DNA of 64,000 nucleotides from JANPIX01 sp031425195 (GTDB lineage: Bacteria; Pseudomonadota; Alphaproteobacteria; Rhodobacterales; Rhodobacteraceae): contig JANPIX010000017.1 in assembly GCA_031425195.1 (NCBI GenBank), forward strand, positions 124,001-188,000. The letters run 5' to 3'. This document shows positions 52,622-62,059 of the stretch, piece after piece (the first letter of the stretch is position 1; each line of letters opens with the position of its first letter). A program made the position numbers and the translations under genes. The notes beneath the pieces were generated by a model, which was given only the letters and a program-made list of their open reading frames with translations, made no database searches and was not told where the DNA came from.

Positions 52622-54859
52622 ATGATGGACGGAAATGACAACCTGACAGCAGGCGAAACAGGCGAAGCGTCTGGCGGCAAATGCCCGGTTCACCGGAATG
52701 CGCGGCGTCATACCAGCAACGGCATGCGGTCCAGTCGCGACTGGTGGCCAAACCAGCTTAACCTCAAGATCCTGCATCAGAATTCGCCTTTGTCGAACCC
52801 GATGGGCCCAACATTCGACTATGCCGAAGAATTCAAGCAGCTGGATATCGAGGCGTTGAAGGCAGACCTTTTCGCCCTGATGACCGACTCCCAGGATTGG
52901 TGGCCCGCGGATTACGGGCACTATGGGCCGTTCTTCATTCGCATGGCTTGGCATTCGGCAGGCACCTACCGCACCGGTGATGGCCGGGGTGGTGCATCAT
53001 CAGGGACACAGCGGTTTGCGCCGCTGAACAGTTGGCCCGACAACGCCAACCTCGACAAGGCCCGCCGCCTGTTGTGGCCGATCAAACAGAAATACGGCAA
53101 TCAGATTTCCTGGGCTGACCTGATGGTTTTGACGGGTAACTGCGCGCTGGAATCAATGGGGTTCAAGACATTCGGCTTTGCCGGGGGCCGCGCCGATGTG
53201 TGGGAACCGGAGGAAGACATCTATTGGGGGCCGGAAGATACCTGGCTGGGCGATGCCCGCTATACCGGTGATCGGCAGTTGGAAAACCCGCTCGCCGCCG
53301 TGCAGATGGGCCTGATCTACGTTAATCCACAGGGGCCGAACGGCGTGCCCGACCCCCTCGCCTCGGCGCGGGACATTCGGGAAACCTTTGCCCGCATGGC
53401 GATGAATGACGAAGAAACCGTGGCCCTGATTGCGGGCGGCCACACCTTTGGCAAGACCCACGGCGCGGGCGATGCCGACCTTGTCGGCGCGGAACCGGAA
53501 GGTGCGGGGATCGAGCTTCAGGGCCTTGGCTGGGCCAACAGCTTTGGCAGCGGCAAGGGCGTTCACACCATCACGTCGGGCCTTGAAGGGGCTTGGACAA
53601 TGAACCCCATCGCCTGGGATAACAACTATTTCGACAACCTGTTCAACTTTGAATGGGAACTTGTGAAAAGCCCGGCGGGCGCGCTGCAATGGGCTCCGAA
53701 GGACGGGGCTGCGTCTGACGCCGTTCCGGACGCGCATGACCCCGCCCGCCGCCACGCACCGATGATGGCAACGACCGACATCGCAATGCGCGCCGACCCT
53801 GCCTATGAGGCGATTTCGCGCAGGTTCCATGCCAACCCTGATCAGTTTGCAGACGCCTTCGCCCGCGCCTGGTACAAGCTGACGCACCGCGACATGGGGC
53901 CCCGCGCACGTTACCTCGGGCCGCTTGTTCCGCAGGAAGAACTGCTGTGGCAGGACCCGGTGCCGGACGTCGATCACACCCTGATCGACGCGCAAGATAT
54001 TGCCGCGCTCAAGACTCGCATTCTTGGCGCGGGGCTTACTACGGCGCAATTGGTGGGCACCGCCTGGGCCTCGGCGTCCACCTTCCGCGGCTCGGACAAA
54101 CGCGGCGGAGCCAATGGCGCGCGGATCCGTCTTGCGCCGCAGAAAGATTGGCCAGCGAACCAGCCGGAGCAGCTCGCGCAGGTGCTCGCAGTGCTGGAGG
54201 GCGTGCAGTCGGCTTTCAATCTGGCGCAGCCGGGTGACAAGCGCGTCTCGCTTGCGGATATCATCGTTCTGGCCGGTTGCGCGGGCGTCGAGCAAGCGGC
54301 GCGGTTGGGTGGCCATACGGTCGACGTGCCCTTCACGCCCGGCCGGACGGACGCCACGCAGGATCAGACGGATGTGGAATCGTTTTCGGTGCTAGAGCCT
54401 GTGGCGGATGGGTTCCGGAACTATCAAAAGACCGACTACACCCTGTCACCCGAAGAACTGCTGGTAGACCGTGCCCAGTTGCTGACATTGACCGCGCCCG
54501 AAATGGCGGTGCTGGTCGGTGGACTGCGTGTGTTGAACGTGAACACAGGCGGCGCGACACATGGGGTGTTCACCCATCGGCCCGGCGCATTGACGAACGA
54601 CTTCTTCGTCAATCTCCTGGACATGGACCTTGTCTGGACCGCGGCATCCAATGCGACTGGCGTCTTCGAAGGGCGCGGCCACAAGGGCGGCGACGTAAAG
54701 TGGACCGGCACTCGCGTCGATCTGGTGTTCGGTTCAAACTCGCAACTGCGCGCCTTGGCCGAGGTTTATGCCGCCAAGGGCAACGAAACCGCTTTTATCC
54801 GCGATTTCGTGGCGGCATGGACCAAGGTGATGAACCTGGACCGTTTTGATCTGGTGTGA
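52622..54859 (+). CDS. katG: Catalase-peroxidase
   Basis: 745 residues, bifunctional haem enzyme that breaks down H2O2. The Trp-Tyr-Met covalent adduct residues Trp110 (RMAWHSAGTYR), Tyr232 (LIYVNPQGPNG) and Met258 (ARMAMND) are present, as are distal Arg107/His111 and proximal His273 (GGHTFGKTHGAG). The C-terminal degenerate half is complete. Two adjacent ATGs (52622, 52625): GGAG ends 6 bp before the second, which may be the true start. Useful against peroxide made by aerobic pigment chemistry; single-gene unit with its own terminator. Confidence 0.96.
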   Translation: MMDGNDNLTAGETGEASGGKCPVHRNARRHTSNGMRSSRDWWPNQLNLKILHQNSPLSNPMGPTFDYAEEFKQLDIEALKADLFALMTDSQDWWPADYGHYGPFFIRMAWHSAGTYRTGDGRGGASSGTQRFAPLNSWPDNANLDKARRLLWPIKQKYGNQISWADLMVLTGNCALESMGFKTFGFAGGRADVWEPEEDIYWGPEDTWLGDARYTGDRQLENPLAAVQMGLIYVNPQGPNGVPDPLASARDIRETFARMAMNDEETVALIAGGHTFGKTHGAGDADLVGAEPEGAGIELQGLGWANSFGSGKGVHTITSGLEGAWTMNPIAWDNNYFDNLFNFEWELVKSPAGALQWAPKDGAASDAVPDAHDPARRHAPMMATTDIAMRADPAYEAISRRFHANPDQFADAFARAWYKLTHRDMGPRARYLGPLVPQEELLWQDPVPDVDHTLIDAQDIAALKTRILGAGLTTAQLVGTAWASASTFRGSDKRGGANGARIRLAPQKDWPANQPEQLAQVLAVLEGVQSAFNLAQPGDKRVSLADIIVLAGCAGVEQAARLGGHTVDVPFTPGRTDATQDQTDVESFSVLEPVADGFRNYQKTDYTLSPEELLVDRAQLLTLTAPEMAVLVGGLRVLNVNTGGATHGVFTHRPGALTNDFFVNLLDMDLVWTAASNATGVFEGRGHKGGDVKWTGTRVDLVFGSNSQLRALAEVYAAKGNETAFIRDFVAAWTKVMNLDRFDLV

Positions 54860-54880
54860 TCGCACGGCTGAACAAGCGAA

Positions 54881-54910
54881 ACGGCGGCCCTGACCGGGCC
54901 GCCGTTTTTT
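54881..54910 (+). terminator. Intrinsic terminator after katG
   Basis: Perfect 10-bp stem ACGGCGGCCC (54881-54890) and GGGCCGCCGT (54896-54905), 5-nt loop, then a T run to 54910. Confidence 0.92.
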
Positions 54911-54926
54911 ATGTTGTTGTCAGCCT

Positions 54927-55106
54927 GATTTGACAAACGTCAAATCGGGCCGCGCCTGCCTGCCCCGGGCAGGCGCGAATGCGCCCACCCAGTCAGGCGC
55001 GGATCGATTTCTGACTGTGGCAAGGGTAGCCAGCCCCTTGGCCTTCACTCCGTTCCGGCCAACACCCCGCCGGGCCTGCCACCGGCAGGCCGCAAGGGGC
55101 GGGGTG
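54927..55106. repeat. Cluster of inverted repeats between katG and nrdJ
   Basis: Three successive palindromes occupy this gene-free spacer: GATTTGAC-AAAC-GTCAAATC (54927-54946); CGCGCCTGCC (54951-54960) with GGCAGGCGCG (54968-54977); and a long hairpin CACCCCGCC (55063-55071) with GGCGGGGTG (55098-55106) enclosing GGCCTGCC-ACC-GGCAGGCC (55073-55091). The last two share CCTGCC/GGCAGG arms. No coding frame is convincing here. Confidence 0.7.
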
Positions 55107-55130
55107 ACCGCAAAGCATTGGCGGTGTTTC

Positions 55131-55166
55131 AAAAAAGGAAAAGGGCGCAGGTCACCCTGCGCCCTT
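55131..55166 (-). terminator. Intrinsic terminator of nrdJ
   Basis: AAGGGCGCAGG (55141-55151) pairs with CCTGCGCCCTT (55156-55166), 4-nt loop. On the minus strand it is followed by TTCC and six T residues. It lies 23 bp after the nrdJ stop. Confidence 0.85.
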
Positions 55167-55189
55167 CTTCATTGGTACGCGTTGGCCCG

Positions 55190-58100
55190 TCAGCTACACC
55201 CGCTCGTCCCACCACAAGTGTTGCACTTCATGCAGGTGCCGTTGCGGACCAGCGTGTAGTTGCCGCATTCGCCGCAGGCTTCGCCTTCGTAACCTTGCAT
55301 CTTCGCCTTGACCCGCGCGTCCATCGGCGCTGCGGCCGTCATCGCATAGGTCGACGTGCTTTCGGTATAGCTGGCACGCACGGCCCCCGACGCATCGATC
55401 CCGCCAAGCGACATTGCGCTGACGCCGCCTTGCAGCACCATCAGTTCCTGTGGCAACCGCTTGCGCAGATAGCCGGGCGAACTGATCAGGCGCACCACAT
55501 CCAGCGATTTCGACGCATCGCTGACTTCGGTGATGTTGCGCTTGCCTTCATCGGTGCCGCCACCGATGTCGTCGAACGACGCGCCCTGCGGTTTCACATG
55601 CGCAAGATCGGTGCGGTCCAGATAGCTGACAGCCAATTCGCGGAAGATGTAGTCCAGGATGGACGTGGCATTCTTGATGCTGTCATTGCCTTGGACCATG
55701 CCGGCGGGTTCGAACTTGGTGAAGGTGAACGCCTCCACGAATTCTTCCAGCGGCACGCCGTATTGCAGACCAACCGATACCGCGATGGCAAAGTTGTTCA
55801 TCATGGCGCGGAAACCCGCACCTTCCTTGTGCATGTCGATGAAGATCTCGCCAAGCGTACCGTCGCGATATTCGCCCGTCCGCAGATACACCTTGTGCCC
55901 GCCGACGATGGCTTTTTGGGTATAACCCTTGCGCCGTTCGGGCAATTTTTCACGGTTCGACCGCACGATTTCCTTGACGATGATCTTCTCGACGATCTTT
56001 TCGGCCATCACGATGGCCTTTTCGTGTGCCGTGCCCGAGGTCAGAATCTCTTCTGCGTCCTCGTCATCCTCGACCAGTGCCGAGGCGAGAGGCTGGCTCA
56101 GTTTCGATCCGTCACGGTACAGCGCGTTTGCCTTGATCCCCAGCGACCATGAAAGTTCATAGGCCGCCAGCGTTTCCGCGATCGAGGCGGAGTTCGGCAT
56201 GTTGATCGTCTTGGAAATCGCGCCCGAGATGAAGGATTGCGCTGCGGCCATCATGTAGATGTGGCTTTCAACCGACAGGAACCGTTTGCCGGTTTTACCG
56301 CAGGGATTGGCGCAGTCAAAAACGCTGTAGTGTTCGGGCTTCAGATGCGGCGCGTTTTCCAGCGTCATCGTTCCGCAGACGTGATCATTGGCCGCGTCGA
56401 TCTGCGCCTTGGTAAAGCCAAGGTGGCGCAGCAGATCAAAGGTTGGATCGGCCAGCTTTTCGTCCGGGATGCCCAGCGTGCCCTTGCAGAAATCCTCGCC
56501 TAGCGTCCACTGGTTGAACACGAACTTGATGTCGAACGCCGATGGCAGCGCCGCCTCCACCTTGGCGATTTCGGCGGCACCAAAGCCATGCCCGATCAGC
56601 GACGTGTGGTTGATCGCAGGGGCCTGACCCAGTGACCCGTGCCCAACGGCATGGGCCACGATTTCGGCAGATTGTGCCGAACTATAGCCCAGCTTTGCCA
56701 AGGCCGCCGGAACGGACTGGTTGATGATCTTGAAATACCCGCCGCCCGCCAGTTTCTTGAACTTGACCAAGGCAAAGTCAGGCTCGATCCCCGTGGTATC
56801 GCAATCCATAACCAGCCCGATGGTGCCCGTTGGCGCGATGACGGTGGTTTGTGCGTTACGGAAACCGTGGGTCTGGCCCAGCTTCAATGCCTCGTCCCAC
56901 GCGGATTTCGCAAGGTTTACAAGGTTTTGATCGGGGCAGTTCGCGTGATCAAGCGGTACCGGATTGACGTTCAGCGCCTCATAGCTTTTGGCGCTATAGG
57001 CGGCGGCGCGGTGGTTGCGGATCACGCGCAGCATGTGTTCGCTGTTCCGGGCATAGCCCGCAAAGGCCCCGAGTTCGCCCGCCATTTCGGCGCTGGTCGC
57101 ATAAGACACGCCCGTCATCAGTGCTGTCAAAGCCCCGCAAAGGGCGCGTCCCTGCACCGAATCGTAACCCAGTCCCATGTTCATCAACAGCCCGCCGATG
57201 TTGGCATAGCCAAGGCCGAGCGTACGGAAGTCATAGGACAATTGGGCAATTTCCTGCGACGGGAACTGCGCCATCATCACCGAGATTTCCAGCGTGATGG
57301 TCCAAAGACGCGTGGCATGAATATAGGCATCCGCGTCGAACCGGCCGCCGGCAAAGAACGTCAGCAGGTTCATCGATGCAAGGTTGCAGGCCGTATCATC
57401 CAGAAACATGTATTCCGAACACGGATTCGACCCGCGGATCGCGCCGTCTTCCGGGCAAGTGTGCCAGGCGTTGACGGTATCGTGGAACTGGATGCCGGGG
57501 TCGGCACAGGCCCAGGCAGCGTGCCCCACCTGATCCCACAGATCGCGCGCCTTGATGGTACGGGCAACCTTGCCATCGGTGCGACGGATCAGGGCCCAGT
57601 CGACATCTTCCTTGACCGCTGTCAGAAAGGCGTCGGTCACGCGAACCGAGTTGTTGGAGTTCTGCCCCGAAACGCTGATGTAAGCCTCGGAATCCCAGTC
57701 GGTGTCGTAGGTTGGGAATTCGATGGAGGTGAACCCCTGCCGCGCATACTGCAGCACGCGGTTGGTATAGGTGTCGGGGATCATGCACTTCTTGGCGGCC
57801 CTGATCGCGGCCTTCAGGGCCGGGTTGCGGGTCGCATCTGTGGCGTCGGCAATGGTGCCGTCCCATTCGCGGATCGCGGAAAAGATGTCGTTCAGCCGTG
57901 CTTCGTGCATCTTCGACCCGGCGACAAGCGAAGCCACCTTCTGTTCCTCGATCACTTTCCAGTTGATGAAGTCTTCGACGTCCGGGTGATCCATGTCGAT
58001 AATGACCATCTTTGCCGCCCGGCGTGTGGTGCCGCCCGACTTGATCGCCCCTGCCGCCCGGTCACCGATCTTGAGAAAGCCCATCAGACCAGAAGACTTG

Positions 58101-58846
58101 CCGCCACCCGACAGCTTTTCGCCATCGCCCCGCAGCGACGAAAAGTTGGTACCGGTGCCGGAGCCGTATTTGAACAGACGTGCTTCCCGCACCCACAGGT
58201 CCATGATGCCGCCGTCGCCCACCAGATCATCCTTGACCGATTGGATAAAGCAGGCGTGCGGTTGCGGGTGTTCATAAGCACTGGTCGATTTCGTCAGCTT
58301 GCCCGTGACATGATCCACATAGAAGTGCCCCTGCGACGGGCCGTCGATGCCATAAGCCCAATGCAGGCCGGTGTTGAACCACTGCGGCGAGTTGGGTGCC
58401 GCCATCTGCTTTGCCAGCATGTATCGCATTTCGTCATAATAGGCGCGGGCGTCCTGTTCGGTGGTGAAATAGCCGCCCTTCCAGCCCCAGTAGGCCCAGG
58501 CCCCGGCCAGACGGTCGAACACCTGCTTGGCCGAGGTTTCGCCCAGATTGCGCTGATCGGCGGGAATGTCCGCCATGGCTTCTGCATCGGGCACAGACCG
58601 CCACAGGAATTCGGGAATACCCTTTTCCTTGACCTTTTTCAGCCGCGCCGGAATGCCCGCCTTGCGAAAGTATTTTTGTGCCAGAACGTCGCTTGCAACC
58701 TGGCTCCACCCATCGGGCACCTCCACGGCTTCGTTGCGGAACACGATGGTGCCGTCGGGATTGCGAATCTCTGATGTGGTGATGGAAAACGGAATGGCAC
58801 CATACGCGCCGGTTTCCGCAGTCGTGAATTTCCGCTCGATCTTCAT
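55190..58846 (-). CDS. nrdJ: Adenosylcobalamin-dependent (class II) ribonucleotide reductase
   Basis: 1218 residues. Makes deoxyribonucleotides with or without oxygen using coenzyme B12. The start MKIERKFTTAETGAYGAIPF at 58846 matches family N-termini and has GAGG upstream; the frame continues 57 codons further without family sequence. Catalytic region: RGSNPCSEYMFLDDTACNLASMN (read around residue 500), NSNNSVRVTDAF and the radical-site Cys in FDCANPCGKTG. The C-terminal zinc/Cys-rich tail (CGECGNYTLVRNGTCMKC and CGGTSGCS) is complete. Apparently monocistronic, with a minus-strand terminator. Confidence 0.96.
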   Translation of the reverse strand: MKIERKFTTAETGAYGAIPFSITTSEIRNPDGTIVFRNEAVEVPDGWSQVASDVLAQKYFRKAGIPARLKKVKEKGIPEFLWRSVPDAEAMADIPADQRNLGETSAKQVFDRLAGAWAYWGWKGGYFTTEQDARAYYDEMRYMLAKQMAAPNSPQWFNTGLHWAYGIDGPSQGHFYVDHVTGKLTKSTSAYEHPQPHACFIQSVKDDLVGDGGIMDLWVREARLFKYGSGTGTNFSSLRGDGEKLSGGGKSSGLMGFLKIGDRAAGAIKSGGTTRRAAKMVIIDMDHPDVEDFINWKVIEEQKVASLVAGSKMHEARLNDIFSAIREWDGTIADATDATRNPALKAAIRAAKKCMIPDTYTNRVLQYARQGFTSIEFPTYDTDWDSEAYISVSGQNSNNSVRVTDAFLTAVKEDVDWALIRRTDGKVARTIKARDLWDQVGHAAWACADPGIQFHDTVNAWHTCPEDGAIRGSNPCSEYMFLDDTACNLASMNLLTFFAGGRFDADAYIHATRLWTITLEISVMMAQFPSQEIAQLSYDFRTLGLGYANIGGLLMNMGLGYDSVQGRALCGALTALMTGVSYATSAEMAGELGAFAGYARNSEHMLRVIRNHRAAAYSAKSYEALNVNPVPLDHANCPDQNLVNLAKSAWDEALKLGQTHGFRNAQTTVIAPTGTIGLVMDCDTTGIEPDFALVKFKKLAGGGYFKIINQSVPAALAKLGYSSAQSAEIVAHAVGHGSLGQAPAINHTSLIGHGFGAAEIAKVEAALPSAFDIKFVFNQWTLGEDFCKGTLGIPDEKLADPTFDLLRHLGFTKAQIDAANDHVCGTMTLENAPHLKPEHYSVFDCANPCGKTGKRFLSVESHIYMMAAAQSFISGAISKTINMPNSASIAETLAAYELSWSLGIKANALYRDGSKLSQPLASALVEDDEDAEEILTSGTAHEKAIVMAEKIVEKIIVKEIVRSNREKLPERRKGYTQKAIVGGHKVYLRTGEYRDGTLGEIFIDMHKEGAGFRAMMNNFAIAVSVGLQYGVPLEEFVEAFTFTKFEPAGMVQGNDSIKNATSILDYIFRELAVSYLDRTDLAHVKPQGASFDDIGGGTDEGKRNITEVSDASKSLDVVRLISSPGYLRKRLPQELMVLQGGVSAMSLGGIDASGAVRASYTESTSTYAMTAAAPMDARVKAKMQGYEGEACGECGNYTLVRNGTCMKCNTCGGTSGCS

Positions 58847-59425
58847 GTGCCTCGGTCCCATTTTTGCGGCGGGCTTTGCCCTGCCGTTGACGTTCAATCC
58901 CTTTGACAGGGCCTGCATCCCCAGCGTCACGATCCCCATCGCGGCGCGCCTTTGGCCCGAAAGCCCAAGTGTGACTGGCAGGTCGTTCCCCGTGTCGCCA
59001 CTATATCTGGTAGACAATTTGGCGACCTACCCAAGGTGCGGTAAGTTGCGGCAAGTTTCAAAGGAAATTTTTGACGTGAACGTAGATTTAATCCTTGACC
59101 CGAACCCGCGATTGCGCGGCCCCCGGATGGCGCGGCTTCAAGCCGGATCAGCAGATACTGTGGATAAGAGCGGGACAAAATCCGGGGCTACCGAAATTCC
59201 CTTTGATCGTCGCAGGGTTGCCAGACTGGTTTCACAGGCTGCTGAAAGGGGGCGAATCTGGTCGCCGCACCAAGGCACTGACACGGAACCCCACGAATCG
59301 TGATAAAACTGTTACAGCAATCACCACAGACGACGGTGCCCTAGCCATCAACGGATAAGCCCGTTCAGTTGGCGATATTGCATCGTCAGCTTTTCAATCC
59401 GGCCCGTTTAACCTAAAGCGCAGTC
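58847..59425. promoter_or_regulatory. Divergent nrdJ/fur control region, 579 bp, no supported gene
   Basis: I see no convincing gene here. Features: an NrdR-box-like CCACTATATCTGGTAG (58998-59013), 8 of 10 core positions fitting CwAtATaTwG; an inverted repeat GTCGCCA/TGGCGAC around it (58995-59001 and 59020-59026); and a perfect DnaA box TGTGGATAA (59159-59167). A short open frame at 59095-59358 has no family sequence or good ribosome site. No cobalamin riboswitch core was recognised. Confidence 0.5.
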
Positions 59426-59842
59426 ATGACCGACAAGACCATCCTGACAAGGTGCGAAGCCAAGGGGCTTCGAATGACCGATCAACGGCGCGTGGTAGCG
59501 CTGGTGATCGGGGCGGCGGACGATCATCCCGATGTGGAAGAACTGTACGCCCGCGCCGCCGCCATCGACCCGAAAATCTCTCTCGCGACTGTTTATCGCA
59601 CGGTCAAACTTTTCGAAGAGGCGGGCCTGTTGGAGCGTCACGAATTCGGCGACGGGCGCGCCCGGTACGAAGACGCGGAACGTGACCATCACGACCATCT
59701 GATCGATGTCAACACCGGGCAGGTCATCGAATTCGTCGACCCCGAGATTGAAGCGCTGCAGGAACGGATCGCAGCGCGGCTGGGGTATCGGCTGATCGGC
59801 CACCGCCTGGAACTGCTGGGCGTTCCGGTCAAAAAGGGTTGA
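59426..59842 (+). CDS. Fur-family metal-responsive regulator (Fur/Mur type)
   Basis: 138 residues. Winged helix (about 18-75: KGLRMTDQRRVVALVIG, SLATVYRTVKLFEEAGL) and a His-rich dimer/metal domain (ERDHHDHLIDVNTGQVIEFVDPEIE). The CxxC zinc site of E. coli Fur after HHDHL is replaced by IDVNTG, as in alphaproteobacterial Fur/Mur proteins that often respond to manganese rather than iron. Which metal is sensed here cannot be read from sequence. Divergent from nrdJ. Confidence 0.88.
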   Translation: MTDKTILTRCEAKGLRMTDQRRVVALVIGAADDHPDVEELYARAAAIDPKISLATVYRTVKLFEEAGLLERHEFGDGRARYEDAERDHHDHLIDVNTGQVIEFVDPEIEALQERIAARLGYRLIGHRLELLGVPVKKG

Positions 59843-59845
59843 CCG

Positions 59846-60742
59846 TTGGAACGCGATAATCTGCGCGGCAGCCTGCTTATGGTTCTGGCCATGGCGGTGT
59901 TCGCCCTGGAAGACATGTTTTTCAAATGGGCGGCGGTTGGATTGCCCATCGGGCAGATCCTGCTGGCGTCGGGCCTGTTTGGCTGGGCGGTTTTCGCCAT
60001 CATGGCCCGGCGTCAGGGGGCACGCACCTTTACCCGTGCGGCGCTGCACCCTGCCGTGCTGTGCCGCAACGCGGGCGAGGTGATCGGCAGTATCGCCTAC
60101 CTGACGGCCCTGGCGTCCGTGCCCCTTGCCACGGTTTCGGCCGTCTTGCAGGCGATGCCCCTTGCCGTGACGCTGGGCGCCGCCTTGTTCATGGGTGAAA
60201 AGGTGGGCTGGCGTCGCTGGACGGCGATTGCCGTGGGCTTTGCCGGTGTTTTGATGGTGATTCGTCCCGGCATGGTGGGCTTTGACAGTAATCTTCTGTG
60301 GGTGCTGATCACGGTGCCTGCGCTCGCCCTGCGCGATCTCGCGTCGCGGCGTGTGCCCGCCGACAGCACGACGGCGCAGGTGTCGGCCTGGGGCTTGATG
60401 TCAGTGGCGGCGCTTGGCGCGGCGCTTCTGATCCTTGGGCCCGCACCCATCTGGCCGTCGATATGGCAGGCAGGCGTTCTTCTTGGAGCGCTGATATTCG
60501 GCACCATCGGCTATTGGGCGATCACCGCCGCAAGCCGTTTGGGTGAAGTGTCCATCGTTGCACCCTACCGTTACACAAGGCTGCTATTCGCGATCCTGAT
60601 CGGGGCTTTCGTCTTTGCTGAATGGCCGGACAGGCAGACAATGGTTGGCGCAGGTTTGATCATCGGGGCGGGCATCTACAGTTTTCTGCGGGAACGCGCC
60701 CGATTGCGGCAGGCGCGCGCCCTTTCCTTGCAATCACGTTAG
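59846..60742 (+). CDS. EamA/DMT-superfamily membrane transporter
   Basis: 298 residues, ten predicted helices in two EamA repeats (about 8-140 and 150-285). TTG start at 59846 with AAGGG upstream, 3 bp after the Fur-family gene, so the two are probably cotranscribed. Substrate unknown; metabolite or S-adenosylmethionine-like exporters occur in this family. Confidence 0.82.
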   Translation: MERDNLRGSLLMVLAMAVFALEDMFFKWAAVGLPIGQILLASGLFGWAVFAIMARRQGARTFTRAALHPAVLCRNAGEVIGSIAYLTALASVPLATVSAVLQAMPLAVTLGAALFMGEKVGWRRWTAIAVGFAGVLMVIRPGMVGFDSNLLWVLITVPALALRDLASRRVPADSTTAQVSAWGLMSVAALGAALLILGPAPIWPSIWQAGVLLGALIFGTIGYWAITAASRLGEVSIVAPYRYTRLLFAILIGAFVFAEWPDRQTMVGAGLIIGAGIYSFLRERARLRQARALSLQSR

Positions 60743-60781
60743 CGGTAGACACGGGCCGGACCCTTTGGGAGGACATTCATC

Positions 60782-62059
60782 ATGAGCACGATCATCGACA
60801 TCCACGCGCGGGAAATCCTGGACAGCCGTGGCAATCCCACCATCGAGGTGGATGTGCATCTGGAAAGCGGGTCGATGGGCCGCGCTGCCGTGCCATCAGG
60901 CGCGTCGACTGGCGCACATGAGGCGGTAGAACGCCGCGACGGCGACAAGAAACGCTACATGGGCAAGGGCGTGCTGGAGGCCGTGGCCGCCGTGAACGGA
61001 GAAATCGCCGAGGCGTTGATGGGCTATGATGCAACCGAACAGGTTGGCATCGACCGCACCATGATCGAGATGGACGGCACACCGAACAAGGGCCGGCTTG
61101 GCGCAAATGCGATCCTTGGCGTTTCCCTTGCGGTGGCAAAGGCCGCAGCCGACGTGACCGGACAACCGCTGTTCCGCTATGTCGGCGGGACGCAGGCCCA
61201 TATCCTTCCGGTGCCGATGATGAACATCATCAACGGCGGCGAACACGCCGATAACCCGATCGACATTCAGGAATTCATGATCATGCCGGTCGCGGCCACC
61301 AACATCCGCGAGGCTGTGCGGATGGGGTCGGAAGTGTTCCACACGCTCAAGAAAGAACTGTCTGCCGCAGGCCACAACACCGGCATCGGCGACGAAGGCG
61401 GCTTTGCACCGAACCTTAGCTCTGCCCGCGAAGCCCTTGATTTCATTCTGCGTTCCATCGAAAAAGCGGGCTACAAACCGGGGCAGGATATCTATCTTGC
61501 GCTGGATTGTGCGGCCACCGAATACTTCAAGGGTGGCAAGTATGAGATGAAGGGCGAAGGCAAATCGCTTTCCGTTCAGGAAAACGTGGCCTATCTTGCA
61601 GCCCTTGCCGCTGATTACCCGATCATCAGCATTGAAGACGGCTGTTCCGAAGACGATTGGGAAGGCTGGAAGTTGCTGACGCAAACCCTTGGCAACAAGA
61701 TACAATTGGTCGGCGACGATCTGTTCGTGACCAACCCCAAACGGCTTGCCATGGGGATTGCCGACCACTGCGCCAATGCCATGCTGGTCAAGGTCAACCA
61801 GATTGGTACCCTGACCGAAACGCTGGCGGCCGTCGATATGGCGCACCGGGCTGGCTTCAAGAACGTGATGAGCCATCGTTCCGGTGAAACCGAAGATTCG
61901 ACCATTGCCGATCTGGCCGTGGCCACCAACTGCGGGCAGATCAAGACCGGGTCGCTGTCGCGGTCGGACCGTCTGGCCAAATACAACCAGTTGATCCGGA
62001 TCGAGGAAATGCTGGGTGAAACGGCAGTATATGCCGGGCGTGGCATCCTGAAAGCGTGA
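60782..62059 (+). CDS. eno: Enolase
   Basis: 425 residues, glycolytic 2-phosphoglycerate dehydratase. Signature motifs MNIINGGEHADNPIDIQEFM, SIEDGCSEDDWEGW, GDDLFVTN, the catalytic Lys in MLVKVNQIGTLTE, and SHRSGETEDSTIADLAVATN are complete. GGGAGG ribosome site. The stop overlaps the following GTG start by 4 bp. Confidence 0.97.
   Translation: MSTIIDIHAREILDSRGNPTIEVDVHLESGSMGRAAVPSGASTGAHEAVERRDGDKKRYMGKGVLEAVAAVNGEIAEALMGYDATEQVGIDRTMIEMDGTPNKGRLGANAILGVSLAVAKAAADVTGQPLFRYVGGTQAHILPVPMMNIINGGEHADNPIDIQEFMIMPVAATNIREAVRMGSEVFHTLKKELSAAGHNTGIGDEGGFAPNLSSAREALDFILRSIEKAGYKPGQDIYLALDCAATEYFKGGKYEMKGEGKSLSVQENVAYLAALAADYPIISIEDGCSEDDWEGWKLLTQTLGNKIQLVGDDLFVTNPKRLAMGIADHCANAMLVKVNQIGTLTETLAAVDMAHRAGFKNVMSHRSGETEDSTIADLAVATNCGQIKTGSLSRSDRLAKYNQLIRIEEMLGETAVYAGRGILKA

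Noticed and set aside
56639..58774. A 711-codon open frame on the plus strand opposite nrdJ
   Set aside because: Shadow of the nrdJ reading frame. No family sequence, no ribosome site, and low-complexity composition typical of antisense frames in GC-rich genes.
58850..59060. Possible cobalamin riboswitch upstream of nrdJ
   Set aside because: The minus strand has a GACCTGCC resembling the end of a B12 box, but the conserved GCCACTG and other core segments are not found in order, so I do not call it.
59095..59358. Small gene of 87 codons in the nrdJ-fur spacer
   Set aside because: No good ribosome site, no family resemblance, and it spans the DnaA box; more likely non-coding.
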